Source: Gordius sp. MW1
Taxonomy: Eukaryota; Nematomorpha; Gordioida; Gordea; Gordiidae
Direction of reading: 5' to 3'
Assembly (NCBI GenBank): GCA_964036665.1
Contig: OZ038528.1
Coordinates: 8,252,501 to 8,316,500 of the forward strand
DNA length: 64,000 bases
Below, in pieces: positions 45,994-56,099 of the stretch. The notes below the pieces were generated by a model. The model ran no database searches, was not told where the DNA came from, and saw nothing but the letters and a program-made list of their open reading frames with translations. Numbering within the stretch: the stretch's first letter is position 1; each line of letters opens with the position of its first letter. A program made the position numbers and the translations under genes.

Positions 45994-47930
45994 CGTTCTC
46001 TTTACCAACAAACGAGACAATCATGTTTTATTTTGGTTATATTACCTTATAAAATTTAGAAGATTTTATTATCCACATATACAATTTTATGTACATATCG
46101 AACCCTGCCATAATTTTATTTGGCTTCAATCTTTATTGCTATAAATTGCGCATAAATTTCAATAATTTTATTTCATTGCATTTGATGCAAAATCTCGCAA
46201 AATTTAAAATCTTCCCTTAATTTGACCCCAAGCTTTTTGCTGAATTGTTACTTATATACGTGTTTTTAATAAATTTTAAATCGCTTTGATTTTTTTATGT
46301 AAGATGGAACAACAATCGTCAAAATAAAATGGAAAATTGTGTGCAAAAATTTAATAGATATGCGATATTATTACATAGAAATTAATATAGTTTATTGAAA
46401 TATTAGCTATATTTCCAATTAGAGTTGTTGTCTTGTGGAAAGAATTAACGCCTAAGTTTAATATCGTTTCTTATTAAGTTTGTGAAGTTTTAATTTGTTT
46501 AATAATGAGTTCATGAAAAATATAATTGTACGATTATGGGCTGGGCCGGAACTCAATATTTAGATTTGGGACATTTTAAATTTAGACTTGGGTGGTAGAT
46601 TTGCCAGAGTTCGACACTTCTTTGATCTACTCAACTAAATTTAGGGAAAATTTTGAATAGGTAAAAGCTTCATACATTTTATTGGGCAAAACCATCGTTT
46701 TATATCGCTAAGAATTGGAGTGCTATATCGGCACAAAACTCCGAACTGAGATAATTTATTATTCATCTGACTTGAAATTAAGTTTGGTGATGTAAACTAA
46801 TTGCATCTGTAATATTTTAGCCAAAAAAGTGAATTTTTTATTCTTTTTCCATAAAAAATGGACTTTTAAATTTCAGATAGAGCAAAGTTCTAAACTTTTG
46901 CAATTTTATTTAGCTACTTTGCTCTATCTGCATTTTTTAATGCAAGTTTTGAAGTTTTGTAGACATTAAATTAATGACTTATAACTATTATAATTAAATA
47001 ATATGAGATTACTTACCCGAAAAGTACCAATTTAACTTTCTAGTTACACACCTAATAAAATGATGTTTATTTCAATAACCTCACATAACGTTTATCTCCT
47101 CCGGACCTACGTTCTTAAAAATTTCATTCCTTTGCGATTTTTTCATATTTTTCATCCCTCTCCAGTTATTAAATTTTATGGGAAAACAAACACGAGTTAT
47201 ACAATCATTTTTGCATGCTCTGAAAAAGTTATTTCTGCCTATTCTTTTGATATAAATTTATTTTTATAATTATATTATATTTATTCCTACCTTTTTTAAC
47301 TTTAAATTTAATGTCACCTAGAAGTGACATCTGAAAGGGCATTTTTTGCAATAAGTTACTTATGTATTTTTAAACCTTGTAACCGATGCCTGTTAACAAC
47401 TTCACTATAAAAAACTTATTTTAAGTTTGTAAGCCATCTTATAATAAGTTTTGTTCCTCTACCTTTGATTTTTAAAGCCACAGAGACAAAAAAGTTGTTA
47501 GAGAAAAGTTTTAGATTTGAGATTAGAATATGAGGCTTTCAATAAACTCCATTAATTTTTGAAACAGTTTGATTGAACCGCTTTTAATTGAATGGACTAT
47601 TAGAAGAATTGGAATGCCCTAATTTAGATATAAAAGAAGTTATTATTTTTCATCCAAGCGTGGAAGGTGACAGAAAGTTGAGATAAAATAGAAGCCGATT
47701 TGGAGCATCTACCTATCTAGTCAATGAATAAGTCTTGTGTAGAGATTATTTGTTCTTCCGTTCTAAAAAGTTTATCCTTCCAAGATAATTTGAAATCGCA
47801 GGAAAAATATTTCTTACATGTCGTCGCAAGGAAGGTGATAGTAAAGACGTCACCCACCCCAGAAGATTATTTTGAGCAACTTTTCTCTGTAAAATTGTGA
47901 CATTTTTTTGTTAATATGGCATATTTAATT
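45994..47930. other. 3' flank of Zasp, AT-rich
   Basis: No further exons recognised. 46525-46610 carries the GC-patch family. 46869-46940 holds a hairpin, AGATAGAGCAAAGT paired with ACTTTGCTCTATCT around 30 bp of loop. 46700-46800 resembles 19540-19640. 47310-47330 is a short palindrome (GTCACCTAGAAGTGAC). Confidence 0.35.
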
Positions 47931-49200
47931 GCTAGCCAATATAATATTAAAAAGGAGTGTAATATTGCTTACTCCAATTGGGATCTCTAACTCCGAAAAT
48001 TCTTAAATGTTTTGTGGACTGCAATCAGATTGTTAAAAGATGGTCTCACATGGATTGCGCCGTAATAGGTTTCAGTAGATAACAAATTATTTACACTTAT
48101 GCGACAGGTTGAAGATAAACTTAACAAAATTTGTCAATGTTCGGGAGTTATATAATCTTCTAAATAAGCATTATAAGAAAAATTTAAAATATGTAAAAGC
48201 TTCAAAGATTTCAATGGCCGAAACCATGTCCCCTATTGTGAACAACATACTACCAAACAATTTATAAAGGGAAAGCCAATGCGCTTTGGATATAATAATT
48301 ATGGTCAGCGGAAACAAAGTCTGAGTACCTTATGCCTTCCATGTTTATCAGGGTGCTCCTTGTTTTCTACCACATACAATAACAATTGATTTAAGGGTAG
48401 CTTTCATAATGAACCTTTTGATAAATTACTGGAGAAATATTCTCCTTATAGTATATATTTTGATAAACCAGCACCAAATTGTTAAATGCAATCTCAAAAA
48501 TCAATGTTGGCACTACAGAAACAGTCGGAACGAATCGAATAAAATATCCGCTAAGTGCCTAAAGATTTGCAAAAACAAGGTTATTTCGAGAAAAACTTTA
48601 CTTCAAATTTATTAGCAATATAATGGAATGACACCTGTATAGTTAGCATGTTATCGAATTGTCATGGAACCCGAATTTTTATAAACCCTAAACAATTGGA
48701 ATATATATATTTTCGTAAATTAATCGGCGGAATGGGTTCAAGCAACAAGGTGAAGTCGAGAATACAAGTCGATTGCCCGTTTATCAGGCGCGTAGCCAGG
48801 ATTTTTTCAAGGGGGAAGAAAAATTCAAAAATTTTTTCGACATAATGCATCAAAAGTAAACTTTGCGTACAATATATGCGAAACTTCAAGGCGCTATGTA
48901 ACCAGCTTTAAAAAAATCTCTTCTCTTCATTAATCAGAGCATTTACTATCGATTTTATACCTTAAAAAAGGACATGGACCTTCCAAAAAAATTTCAAATT
49001 TTCGTTAAGGGGGTAGAAAATTCCCGCTTTCTGCCCGCTTGGCTACGCGCCTGCCGTTTAAGGTTTAAATGTACAATAGATATACGGGTTGGGTGGCTCG
49101 AGCAACCTTGGCTTAACAATGGATACTTTAAAAAGCGCGTGATAAACGAAATAGAAATAAAGATCAAGAGATTTAAATTACACTTATCTTATATAATAAA
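47930..49200 (+). pseudogene. piggyBac transposase pseudogene, split by a MITE
   Basis: Successive plus-strand frames follow the piggyBac transposase order: TNYLHLCDR, NVRELYNLLNKHYKK, SKISMAETMSPIVNN (where the family has its catalytic-region DESM), KQFIKGKPMRFGYNNY (family RGKPIRFGYK, near 48270), GTTETVGTNRIKYPL (family ATGTIRENR), WNDTCIVSMLSNCHGT, VKSRIQVDCPF. Then the MITE at 48785-49053 interrupts, and a basic remainder follows (RFKCTIDIRVGWLEQ...). There are many stops and frameshifts, so it is inactive. Confidence 0.82.
48785..49053. mobile_element. hAT-type MITE (269 bp) inside the piggyBac pseudogene
   Basis: Ends CAGGCGCGTAGCCAGGATT and ...GCTTGGCTACGCGCCTG; target duplication CCGTTTAT (48777-48784) / CCGTTTAA (49054-49061). 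It splits the transposase text just after VDCPF, so it jumped in after the piggyBac copy was in place. Confidence 0.88.
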
Positions 49201-49836
49201 TATAATAAATATTCGTATTTAGACATATATAACCGCATTATAGCCTGAAGTTATCCTTATCCCACTTATATTCCTTGCTCTATATATATATCTATGACTG
49301 GGTATTTCGCATAAGCCAATTAAATTTACCATGAACAATATTCTTTCAATTTATTGAAATTGCAACAACATTCTTGCTAGGTTTTTTTTTATGGTATATC
49401 CGAATTAAAATATTCAACATTGATGTTCCTCAAATCTCAAGTAAGTATTAATCATCACCTTGAATTTGTTTTAACATGAAAATCTGCTTACAAACACCTC
49501 AATAACTTGCTATTATAATGATTCTTCTAACCCTCTTGGACACTATAGGCATATAAACCTTAGATTTATTATACTATAAGGATAGTGTTTTAAAACTAAT
49601 TTACTTTTTGTGGACATATTGCATGTTAATTCCTTAAATAATTGTGAACTTTTGTGAATAAAAATAAAATATCAATGTTGAATTCTTAACAATAGTGTAC
49701 AGGTTGTATAATAATTGAGTTATAAAGCAGTTTCATATACAACTCATTCAATCTGATGCCAAAGCATTACATAACCATTACAAGATGTACACATAAAAGA
49801 GTCTGCACCAAGCAGCTTATGCTTTAAAATATTTTC

Positions 49837-50319
49837 ATGGTTAACCTTAAAGCACTTTGCCCCTCCTGCAAGAGAATCATTGGAATAAATAAAAATTTCT
49901 TCTTCTTTTTACATGGCCCTATGTCAGCAAGATGTAAATATTCTGGTCAAAAAGCACCACCAGTAAGTGCAATCCCCCCTATAACGATTATAGGTGATAT
50001 TGGAGAACAAACATCTCCTTTAATAGCAAATGTAGAGGATGATCAAGCAGAAGTTGAAGAGAGCCATGTCCTTGATTTTAATGATTACAGCTTGCCAACC
50101 AATGTTTTACCTCCAGATTTTTCATGGAGTAATTCCTTCCTTACTCTCTCCTTCCCTAACACGTTATCTAGAATTCCTAGAGGGGCAAGACAGGCTGTTC
50201 AACAACTTATTTTAAATTTGATAACCTCCATAACTAATGATCCTATGAACCTTGCTAATTGGGACAAAGTCCTTAAATTCTCATACCACACTCTCTTTTC
50301 AGGCCTCCCGAAGACTTAA
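49837..50319 (+). pseudogene. Retrotransposon N-terminal zinc-finger segment
   Basis: 160 codons. CPSCKRIIG ... HGPMSARC gives a CX2C...HX6C finger at residues 8-31, as found at the N-terminus of REL-type elements for target DNA binding. An acidic linker follows. The last residues (FSYHTLF) continue sensibly as RPPEDLNLSKQMKDS only in another frame, so a one-base indel separates this from the RT segment. Confidence 0.8.
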
Positions 50320-50333
50320 ACCTATCTAAACAG

Positions 50334-52118
50334 ATGAAAGACTCCATCGTTACTTTTGATATCAATAAACCCTTATGTTCTTCCCATACAAAACCTGCTT
50401 TTGCATCATCACTGAAACATACTGCAAAGCTAGTATCTAACAAAATTAACCACTTTAATCCAAAAGGAGCTCTGAGGGTGTTTTATGGCAACGATACAAT
50501 CGCCCCCAGCACACAGGAAACTTACAACCAGCTTATACTAAAACATCCTCCTTCTTCATCCTCAGATAAATATCCCCACTCTAAATCCAACATATCCTTA
50601 GATTCCGCTGAGGTCGCCGAAGCCATTAACTCATTTCCCCTAGATTCTGCAGCTGGCCTAGACGGAATCCGCCCTATATATCTCCAAGATTTACTTAAAA
50701 TGAATAACCTTAACTCAACATGCCTCTTAAAGGCCATAACATCTTTATGCAACCTTATTGTTAATGGGAACATACCTTATGAAATAATACCTATTCTGTT
50801 TGGCGCCAAATTGATAGCGATTAAGAAGCCAGATAATTCCCTAAGACCTATCGCTATTGGCGGAGTATTTAGGAGGATTATTTCGAAAATAATATGCAAT
50901 AAAATTAAACCGATTCTTTCCATCAACCTAAGTCCACACCAATTAGGTTTTGGAATAAAGGGAGGCTGCGAAGCTGCTAGTCATGCCGCTAGGCTAGCCC
51001 TCGAATTCATACCATCGGACCATTGCATGGTCAAATTAGACTTTGCTAACGCTTTCAATTGCATTCGTAGAGACGTCCTTATTAAAAATTTTCTCGAGGA
51101 TTTTCCAGAGTTCCATAACTACATCCTATTAAGTTATGGCTCAACATCCTTTTTAAGATTTGGGGATTTTACAGTTAAATCAACTGAAGGTATTCAACAG
51201 GGTGACCCATTGGGTCCGCCATTATTTTGCTTAGGTATTCAAAGTTTAGTAGAAAAAATATCGCACGAATGCGACCTATCATTAAATATATGGTACTTGG
51301 ACGATGCCACCCTTTGTGGCCATCCTCGCGAAGTTTTTAAAGCTATCAAAATTATAAAAGAATTCGAACCAATTTTAAAACTTAGACTAAATGAGATCAA
51401 ATGTGAGATCTTTCAACCCCCTGACTACACATTATATCCCCACGTTACCCCTTTTTTAGCAATCAAGAAAGACGCTATGTGCCACCTTGGATCGCCCATA
51501 GGCGGTAGAGTTGGACTCGCTACTTATTTGGAGAAAAATCTCTCTATTTTAAAGTCAAAATTAGATCTCTTAAAGTGTCTGCCTTCACACCACGCTTTTT
51601 ACATAATAAAAAACTATTTTAATATTTCAAAGATTCAGCACTGTTTTCGCTCTTCAAGTGCTTTTTTACACTCGGAAATTTTAAACCTCTTCGAACAAAA
51701 TATTAAATCTATTTTACAATCTATTTTAAATATTAAATTCAATACTCATAGCTGGTTACAAGCTTTCCTACCAACCAAATCGGGTGGTTTAGGGATTCGC
51801 TCACCGGCCTCAATATCTCTAGTCTCCTTTATTTCATCTTATAAATCCGTACAAGATACCATTTTTAAGTTGTATCCGGTTAAAGAAGACCCGCTTCTAC
51901 CCATTGCTTTAGCTACTTGGGAAAACAACACCAATCCCGAAACACCTTTGCCACAAACCTCACGACAAAGAGATTGGGATGCCGGACTTGTGTTGCACTC
52001 CGTTGATTATCTAATTTCGAGTAGCGATGCAAGTCAGTGTTCTAATTTAAGGTCGTTTTTGTTTGATGGCTCAGGTCACGAATGGCTAGAGGCTACCCAA
52101 GCTGTCTCACCGGGATGA
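50334..52118 (+). CDS. Reverse transcriptase of REL-type non-LTR element
   Basis: 594 codons from the first ATG (open further upstream to about 50290). Motifs: ALDGIRPIYL-like fingers region (AGLDGIRPIYLQ), RPIAIGGVFRRI, LGFGIKGGCEAA, catalytic Asp 236 in VKLDFANAFN, GIQQGDPLGP at residue 286, and catalytic Asp 323/324 in WYLDDATL. The thumb region follows, and the frame runs out after HEWLEA, where the homologous text switches frame. All three catalytic aspartates are present. Acts in target-primed reverse transcription of the element RNA. Confidence 0.9.
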   Translation: MKDSIVTFDINKPLCSSHTKPAFASSLKHTAKLVSNKINHFNPKGALRVFYGNDTIAPSTQETYNQLILKHPPSSSSDKYPHSKSNISLDSAEVAEAINSFPLDSAAGLDGIRPIYLQDLLKMNNLNSTCLLKAITSLCNLIVNGNIPYEIIPILFGAKLIAIKKPDNSLRPIAIGGVFRRIISKIICNKIKPILSINLSPHQLGFGIKGGCEAASHAARLALEFIPSDHCMVKLDFANAFNCIRRDVLIKNFLEDFPEFHNYILLSYGSTSFLRFGDFTVKSTEGIQQGDPLGPPLFCLGIQSLVEKISHECDLSLNIWYLDDATLCGHPREVFKAIKIIKEFEPILKLRLNEIKCEIFQPPDYTLYPHVTPFLAIKKDAMCHLGSPIGGRVGLATYLEKNLSILKSKLDLLKCLPSHHAFYIIKNYFNISKIQHCFRSSSAFLHSEILNLFEQNIKSILQSILNIKFNTHSWLQAFLPTKSGGLGIRSPASISLVSFISSYKSVQDTIFKLYPVKEDPLLPIALATWENNTNPETPLPQTSRQRDWDAGLVLHSVDYLISSSDASQCSNLRSFLFDGSGHEWLEATQAVSPG

Positions 52119-52747
52119 TGCTGGAGGACTCGGAGCTTTCGTACTCCATAGCACTCCGGCTAGGGGTGAAATTTTCGAAGCCATTTACTTGCCGAAATTG
52201 CAGCATACTCGTAGACGAACAAGCCAGGCATCCCTTACACTGCCTGGCAAACAAATTCAAATATGCTAGACACAATAAGGCCAACGCCTTAATTCAAAGT
52301 GCCCTGAAGAGAGCAAAGATTCCATCCATCTTGGAGCCATCGGACCCCGCCTTGGAGGGACGTATGCGTCCTGATGGATCTTCTTTAGTCCCATGGAGCA
52401 ATGGTCTTCACCTTAAATGGGACTTCACATGTATTGACCTATTTGCCCCCTCTAACTGCAACAATGATTCTTTAGCTGTTGCAGAGGGGCGGAAAACCAA
52501 TAAATACAAAGCCCTATTATCCTCAAATATTTTTATTCCATTGGTTGCTTCGTGTTCAGGCACCTTTGGCAAACAGGCCTTAGCTTTTTTTAAAGAGGTT
52601 GGAAGACGTTCTCCCCCGTCTAAACATTCGGTACCCTTTTTACTAAAACAAAGACTTGGTATTCTTATAGCCAAGTACAACTTTAAATCGTTCGCGGATT
52701 CTTGGCCAATTTTGGAAGATCCCCTCGATGATGATATATCCGAATAG
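52082..52747 (+). pseudogene. Retrotransposon C-terminal zinc knuckle and nuclease-like domain
   Basis: 221 codons, in another frame than the RT. The frame resumes real homology at YPSCLTGMMLEDSELSYSIA. CRNCSILVDEQARHPLHC is a CX2C...HX3C knuckle. RPDGSSLVPW, then LKWDFTCIDLF with spaced Asp residues, resembles the PD-(D/E)XK restriction-like endonuclease that nicks the target. TAG is at 52745-52747. Confidence 0.85.
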
Positions 52748-53057
52748 TGTATTATTTTATTCGGCGCATTTTGCCTTTTATATTTCATGTATTTATATTA
52801 TATTACTGTCAGTGGATTTTTAACAAATAAACTTAAAAAAAAAAAAAAAATAGATTTAACCAAAATATTCATATTCATTCTAAAAAGATTTTTTATAATC
52901 GTTTTATTTATGAATTTTTTTATTTATTTTATGCCCTAGAAACATGCGGGTCTAAGATATACCAGTGTGATGTTATTAAAAAAATATACAAAGTAGTAGC
53001 GGAATTTTAAGTTTGTCCAACGTTTATGAGGAAAAAAATTTTCATTTGCGTTTGATT

Positions 53058-53205
53058 CATGGTCGCATCCAGGTTTTGGATTAGGGGGGGGGGGCAAAAC
53101 ATATTTTTTTAATTTTTAAGGGTTTTTGTAGTTAAAATTTTTTTTGCCCCCCTTCATGGCTTGACCAGCTCAGCCCCCAAGGCAAAAATGCTAGCTACGC
53201 CACTG
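53058..53205. mobile_element. Composite hAT-like MITE remnant
   Basis: The left end CATGGTCGCATCCAGG belongs to the CATGGGCGTAGCCAGG family; the right end CTAGCTACGCCACTG belongs to a different hAT end type (CAGTGGCGTAGC). Runs of G and C lie inside. No common flanking duplication, so two elements may have been joined. Confidence 0.55.
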
Positions 53206-53484
53206 GACATTAGGCGAATAAAATTTAAAAGCAGACCATTTGTTTACGTGTTCAAATGAGCGTTTGGGATTTGGTGATTGCAGATAGAAAAAAACAATTC
53301 TATAAAAAATTAAAATTTGCAAAAAGTGCAAAATAAGAACCTTAGTTGCGAAGCCAAAATTAAAATTTTTTACATTTTTCAAAAAGTTTATGTTAAAATA
53401 TATAAAAATTACCGAATAGCACTTTAACTTTAAAATTTTCAAAAATTGCAGATAGAGCACTCCAATTTTTAAGTAGTGATATTA

Positions 53485-53627
53485 TTTGCATCATACCGCC
53501 AATTCATAAAAGGAAAGCCACTCTTTGGATACAAATAATTCAGCAGATACAAGATCTACATATCTGTAGTGGGGGATACAATGGAGGAGCACGATAATAA
53601 CTTGTTGGCAGTGTTGTAACAAAACGA
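53485..53627 (+). pseudogene. Second piggyBac transposase fragment
   Basis: Plus strand reads YRQFIKGKPLFGYK, then GGYNGGAR..LVGSVV, matching the piggyBac blocks QFIRGKPIRFGYK and LGGSVV with stops. It runs directly into the gypsy-derived segment at 53628. Confidence 0.65.
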
Positions 53628-53750
53628 AGATTACGGGTTAAGCGTAGCAAATGCGCCATAGGAATGACCACTAAAATATTTGGGACATCAATGGAATGGA
53701 GGATCCTTAAAATGCGACCACAACAAGAATAAAGGTGCGGCTATCTTATG
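53628..53750 (+). mobile_element. Ty3/gypsy reverse-transcriptase fragment, plus strand
   Basis: TTACGGGTTAAGCGTAGCAA at 53631 is the inverse of 55036-55060, continuing with YLGHQ-type text (TATTTGGGACATCAATGGAA) and ATCCTTAAAATGCG, but with two internal deletions relative to the copy at 54795-55060. It lies in opposite orientation to that copy, 1.1 kb away. Confidence 0.7.
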
Positions 53751-54299
53751 AATATGATTGACGCATGTGACTGTCAATCGTCATCTGTCATTGTTCTTGA
53801 TTGATTAGCGGGTATCGGACAGTGTGATAATAAAGCGCCTAAGGTATTTAATACCGGTGCTATGGGATGCTATTGCGATTCCATGCAACAAAAAAAGCGA
53901 AAAAAATGTAGGAATATAACATGCCTAATAAAAAATGTTCACCTTCGCGCGATTCTAATGGGACTTATGAACTAATTAATCGGATTTAAAAATATTGCCA
54001 TAACCTTGATACACCCAAATTTAATTTATCACAAAAATTAAAATTGATTTTGTAAAAGTTGTGGAACAATGTAAAGTTGTTGAAGGGGAGGGAAAAGGAA
54101 TATTGGGAGTGTTTATTTAGTAGAGGAAGCTCCGGATATCAAAGGGTTAATGGATAAAGAATCTTACAAAAATTAGAGATTTTTAGGAGGAGAGTTAGAA
54201 ACTAAAGATACAACTGTATATATTTCTATTGGTTACAAAAAAACGTATAAGTACATTTATATAATCAAAAGTAATTAATAAAAAGTATTGCATTGGTTA

Positions 54300-55065
54300 C
54301 GGATCTTTACGCCTCATCCTTTCAAATTGAGGGTCCACCATGTCCGTGCTGTCCCGCCCTGGAGTATTCTCCAAAAGGTGAATTTCTGATCACGACCTGA
54401 CTGTCCATCGTAACCATCTCCACCACTATTGACTCCACCCGCGCTATTGATTCTAACGGCGCTATTGACTACCGGCGCTATTGACTCTACCGACCCTACC
54501 GGCGCTACCGTCCTGTCTTGCCTTGCTGGCCTGGACGGGATTGTTCACCCACACATTGGCATCGGTGCCAACGGCTACGTTCTCGGCAGAAGGCTCTGGT
54601 CTGCCTCATTCTTGCTGATGTCCCCCCTGCGGACGGCGTTACGTTCTCGCTCTCTCTTCCCTTATCGTCTCGGAACGTCTCGGGCGATTTTGGGGGCGTT
54701 GCGGTCGTTGTTTGGGCTGCGCGCGGGGCCACCTCACGGTGCTGAACCCGGTCAACTCGTCCAGCTATACCCCGGGGTAGGCCACGGTGTTGATTTACTT
54801 GGTCCGCCATACAAATCTTACTTTGTCCGTCGTCAACAATAATAAAGGTGCCGCTATCTTCGCGAAGTTAGGCATAAACTTGTTGTAGTAATTCGCCGAC
54901 TCAAGAAAAAATAGCGTCTCTTTCTGATTTTGAGGTGTTCGCATTTTAAGGATCTCATCCACTTTACTTTGTAAGAGACGAACAACTCCATTCAATTGAT
55001 GTCCCAAATATTTAAGTTCTGTCACTCCTACGGCGCATTTGCTACGCTTAACCCGTAATCCTAGT
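54300..55065 (-). mobile_element. Internally deleted Ty3/gypsy retrotransposon copy
   Basis: Minus strand. 55060-54795 encodes the end of a gypsy reverse transcriptase (KRSKCAVGVTELKYLGHQLN ... LQSKVDEILKMRTPQNQ ... ANYYNKFMPNFAKIAAPLL ... VRFVWRTK). It then jumps directly to a GC-rich segment (54790-54505) whose minus frame resembles the extreme C-terminus of the polyprotein. RNase H and most of integrase are missing. The 5' side is cut by the G/C minisatellite at 55075. The tail (GGACAGCACGGACATGG region, about 54345) is shared with 60720-60760. Confidence 0.75.
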
Positions 55066-55074
55066 CCCCCCTTC

Positions 55075-55537
55075 CCCCTGGTGAGAAAGAGTGTAAAAAA
55101 TAAGGGGAGTGAAGAGGGGGGGGGCAATTCACACCCCCCCCCCTCTGGTAAGAAAAAGAGTAAAAAAGAAGGGGTGGGGGGGGGGCAAATCACCCCCTTC
55201 CCCCTCGTAAGAAAGAGAGTAAAAAATAAGGGGAGGGGGCAATTTACCCCCCTCCCCCTGGTGAGAAAGTGTGTAAAAAATAAGGGGGGTAAAAAAAGAG
55301 GGCCGGATGAGAAAGAGGGTAAAAATAAGGGGAGTGAAAAAGGGGGGGGGCAATTCACTCCCCCCCCATCCCCTATGGTGAGAAAATGGGTAAAAAATAT
55401 GAGGGGGGGGGGCAAATCACCCCCCCCCCCTCCCCTGGTGAGAAAGAGGGTAAAAAATAAGGGGAGGAAAAGGGGGGGGGGCAATTCACCCCCCTCCCCC
55501 TGGTGAGAAAGAGGGCAAAAAATAGGGGGGGGGCTTA
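55075..55537. repeat. G/C-run minisatellite, single orientation
   Basis: About eight units of 50-60 bp: GGTGAGAAAGAGGGTAAAAA, TAAGGGG, a G run, CAATTCACC or CAAATCACC, a C run. Same family as 7955-8690. Here it abuts the gypsy fragment without the AT-rich arms of the Foldback-like element. Confidence 0.88.
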
Positions 55538-55569
55538 ATTTATTTATGATATATAATACATATGATTAA

Positions 55570-55790
55570 AATTGTAATTATAGCAATTCAATCTACTATC
55601 TGCTCGAATTTACTGCTTGAGCTTCTGCTAAATTTTTTAACAGATTTGGCTGCCTCGACCAACCTCTCGAGCATTTATACATGATACTGTTAAAACTATT
55701 GCACCGAACAGCTAGCACTCATTTTGCTAAACTAGCATAAAACAGCTAGTGTGCGTGCTCGAGCAAAGCACATTTTTAGAATTGTTAACG
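55570..55790. mobile_element. Diverged copy of the 786-983 MITE
   Basis: Collinear text with 800-975: TCTGCTCGAATTTACTGC, CTCGAGCATTTATACATG, TTGCACCGAACAGCTAGCAC, GTGTGCGTGCTCGAG, and a decayed inverted end near 55780-55788. Confidence 0.6.
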
Positions 55791-56099
55791 CGAGCAATTT
55801 TTCCACTCCCGCCAAGGGAGTGGCCCGCCGCGGGAGTGGAAGAGATAAAGAAAGGGAGAGATTGATGTGTTAGTACATCGCGTGTGTATACTGTATAGTA
55901 TGTACTCTAATGTACTCCTTTTTACAAACATAGCGGGACGAATTTTGATAAGCGGAAGGGGTTTACGCAAACACGTATAAATTTAAATATAAGGGTGATA
56001 TAAAAAAATAAAATAATGTACCCATAGATGAAACCTTAATCTACAGGAATAAATTAATATTTTTTTATATAAAAATGTCGTGGCAATTGAGCCTCAAAA

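Larger units (their letters stand above)
49837..52850 (+). mobile_element. Nearly intact REL-type non-LTR retrotransposon
   Basis: Plus strand. A coding region of about 2.9 kb is followed by an 87-bp 3' UTR and a 16-A poly(A) run (52835-52850). Layout: N-terminal zinc finger, reverse transcriptase, then a C-terminal zinc knuckle and a restriction-like endonuclease-type domain. Two single frameshifts break it: one between about 50295 and 50319 (frame 1 to frame 3), one between about 52085 and 52118. Otherwise it is open and well conserved, so it inserted recently compared with the fragments at 10.0 kb and 25.7 kb. The 5' end and target duplication were not identified. Clade assignment (R2/NeSL-like versus another REL-bearing group) is inference. 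Confidence 0.88.

Noticed and set aside
54795..55506. A 229-codon minus ORF and a 155-codon plus ORF
   Set aside because: Most of both is translated minisatellite. Only the last roughly 90 codons of the minus ORF are real, and those are gypsy reverse transcriptase.
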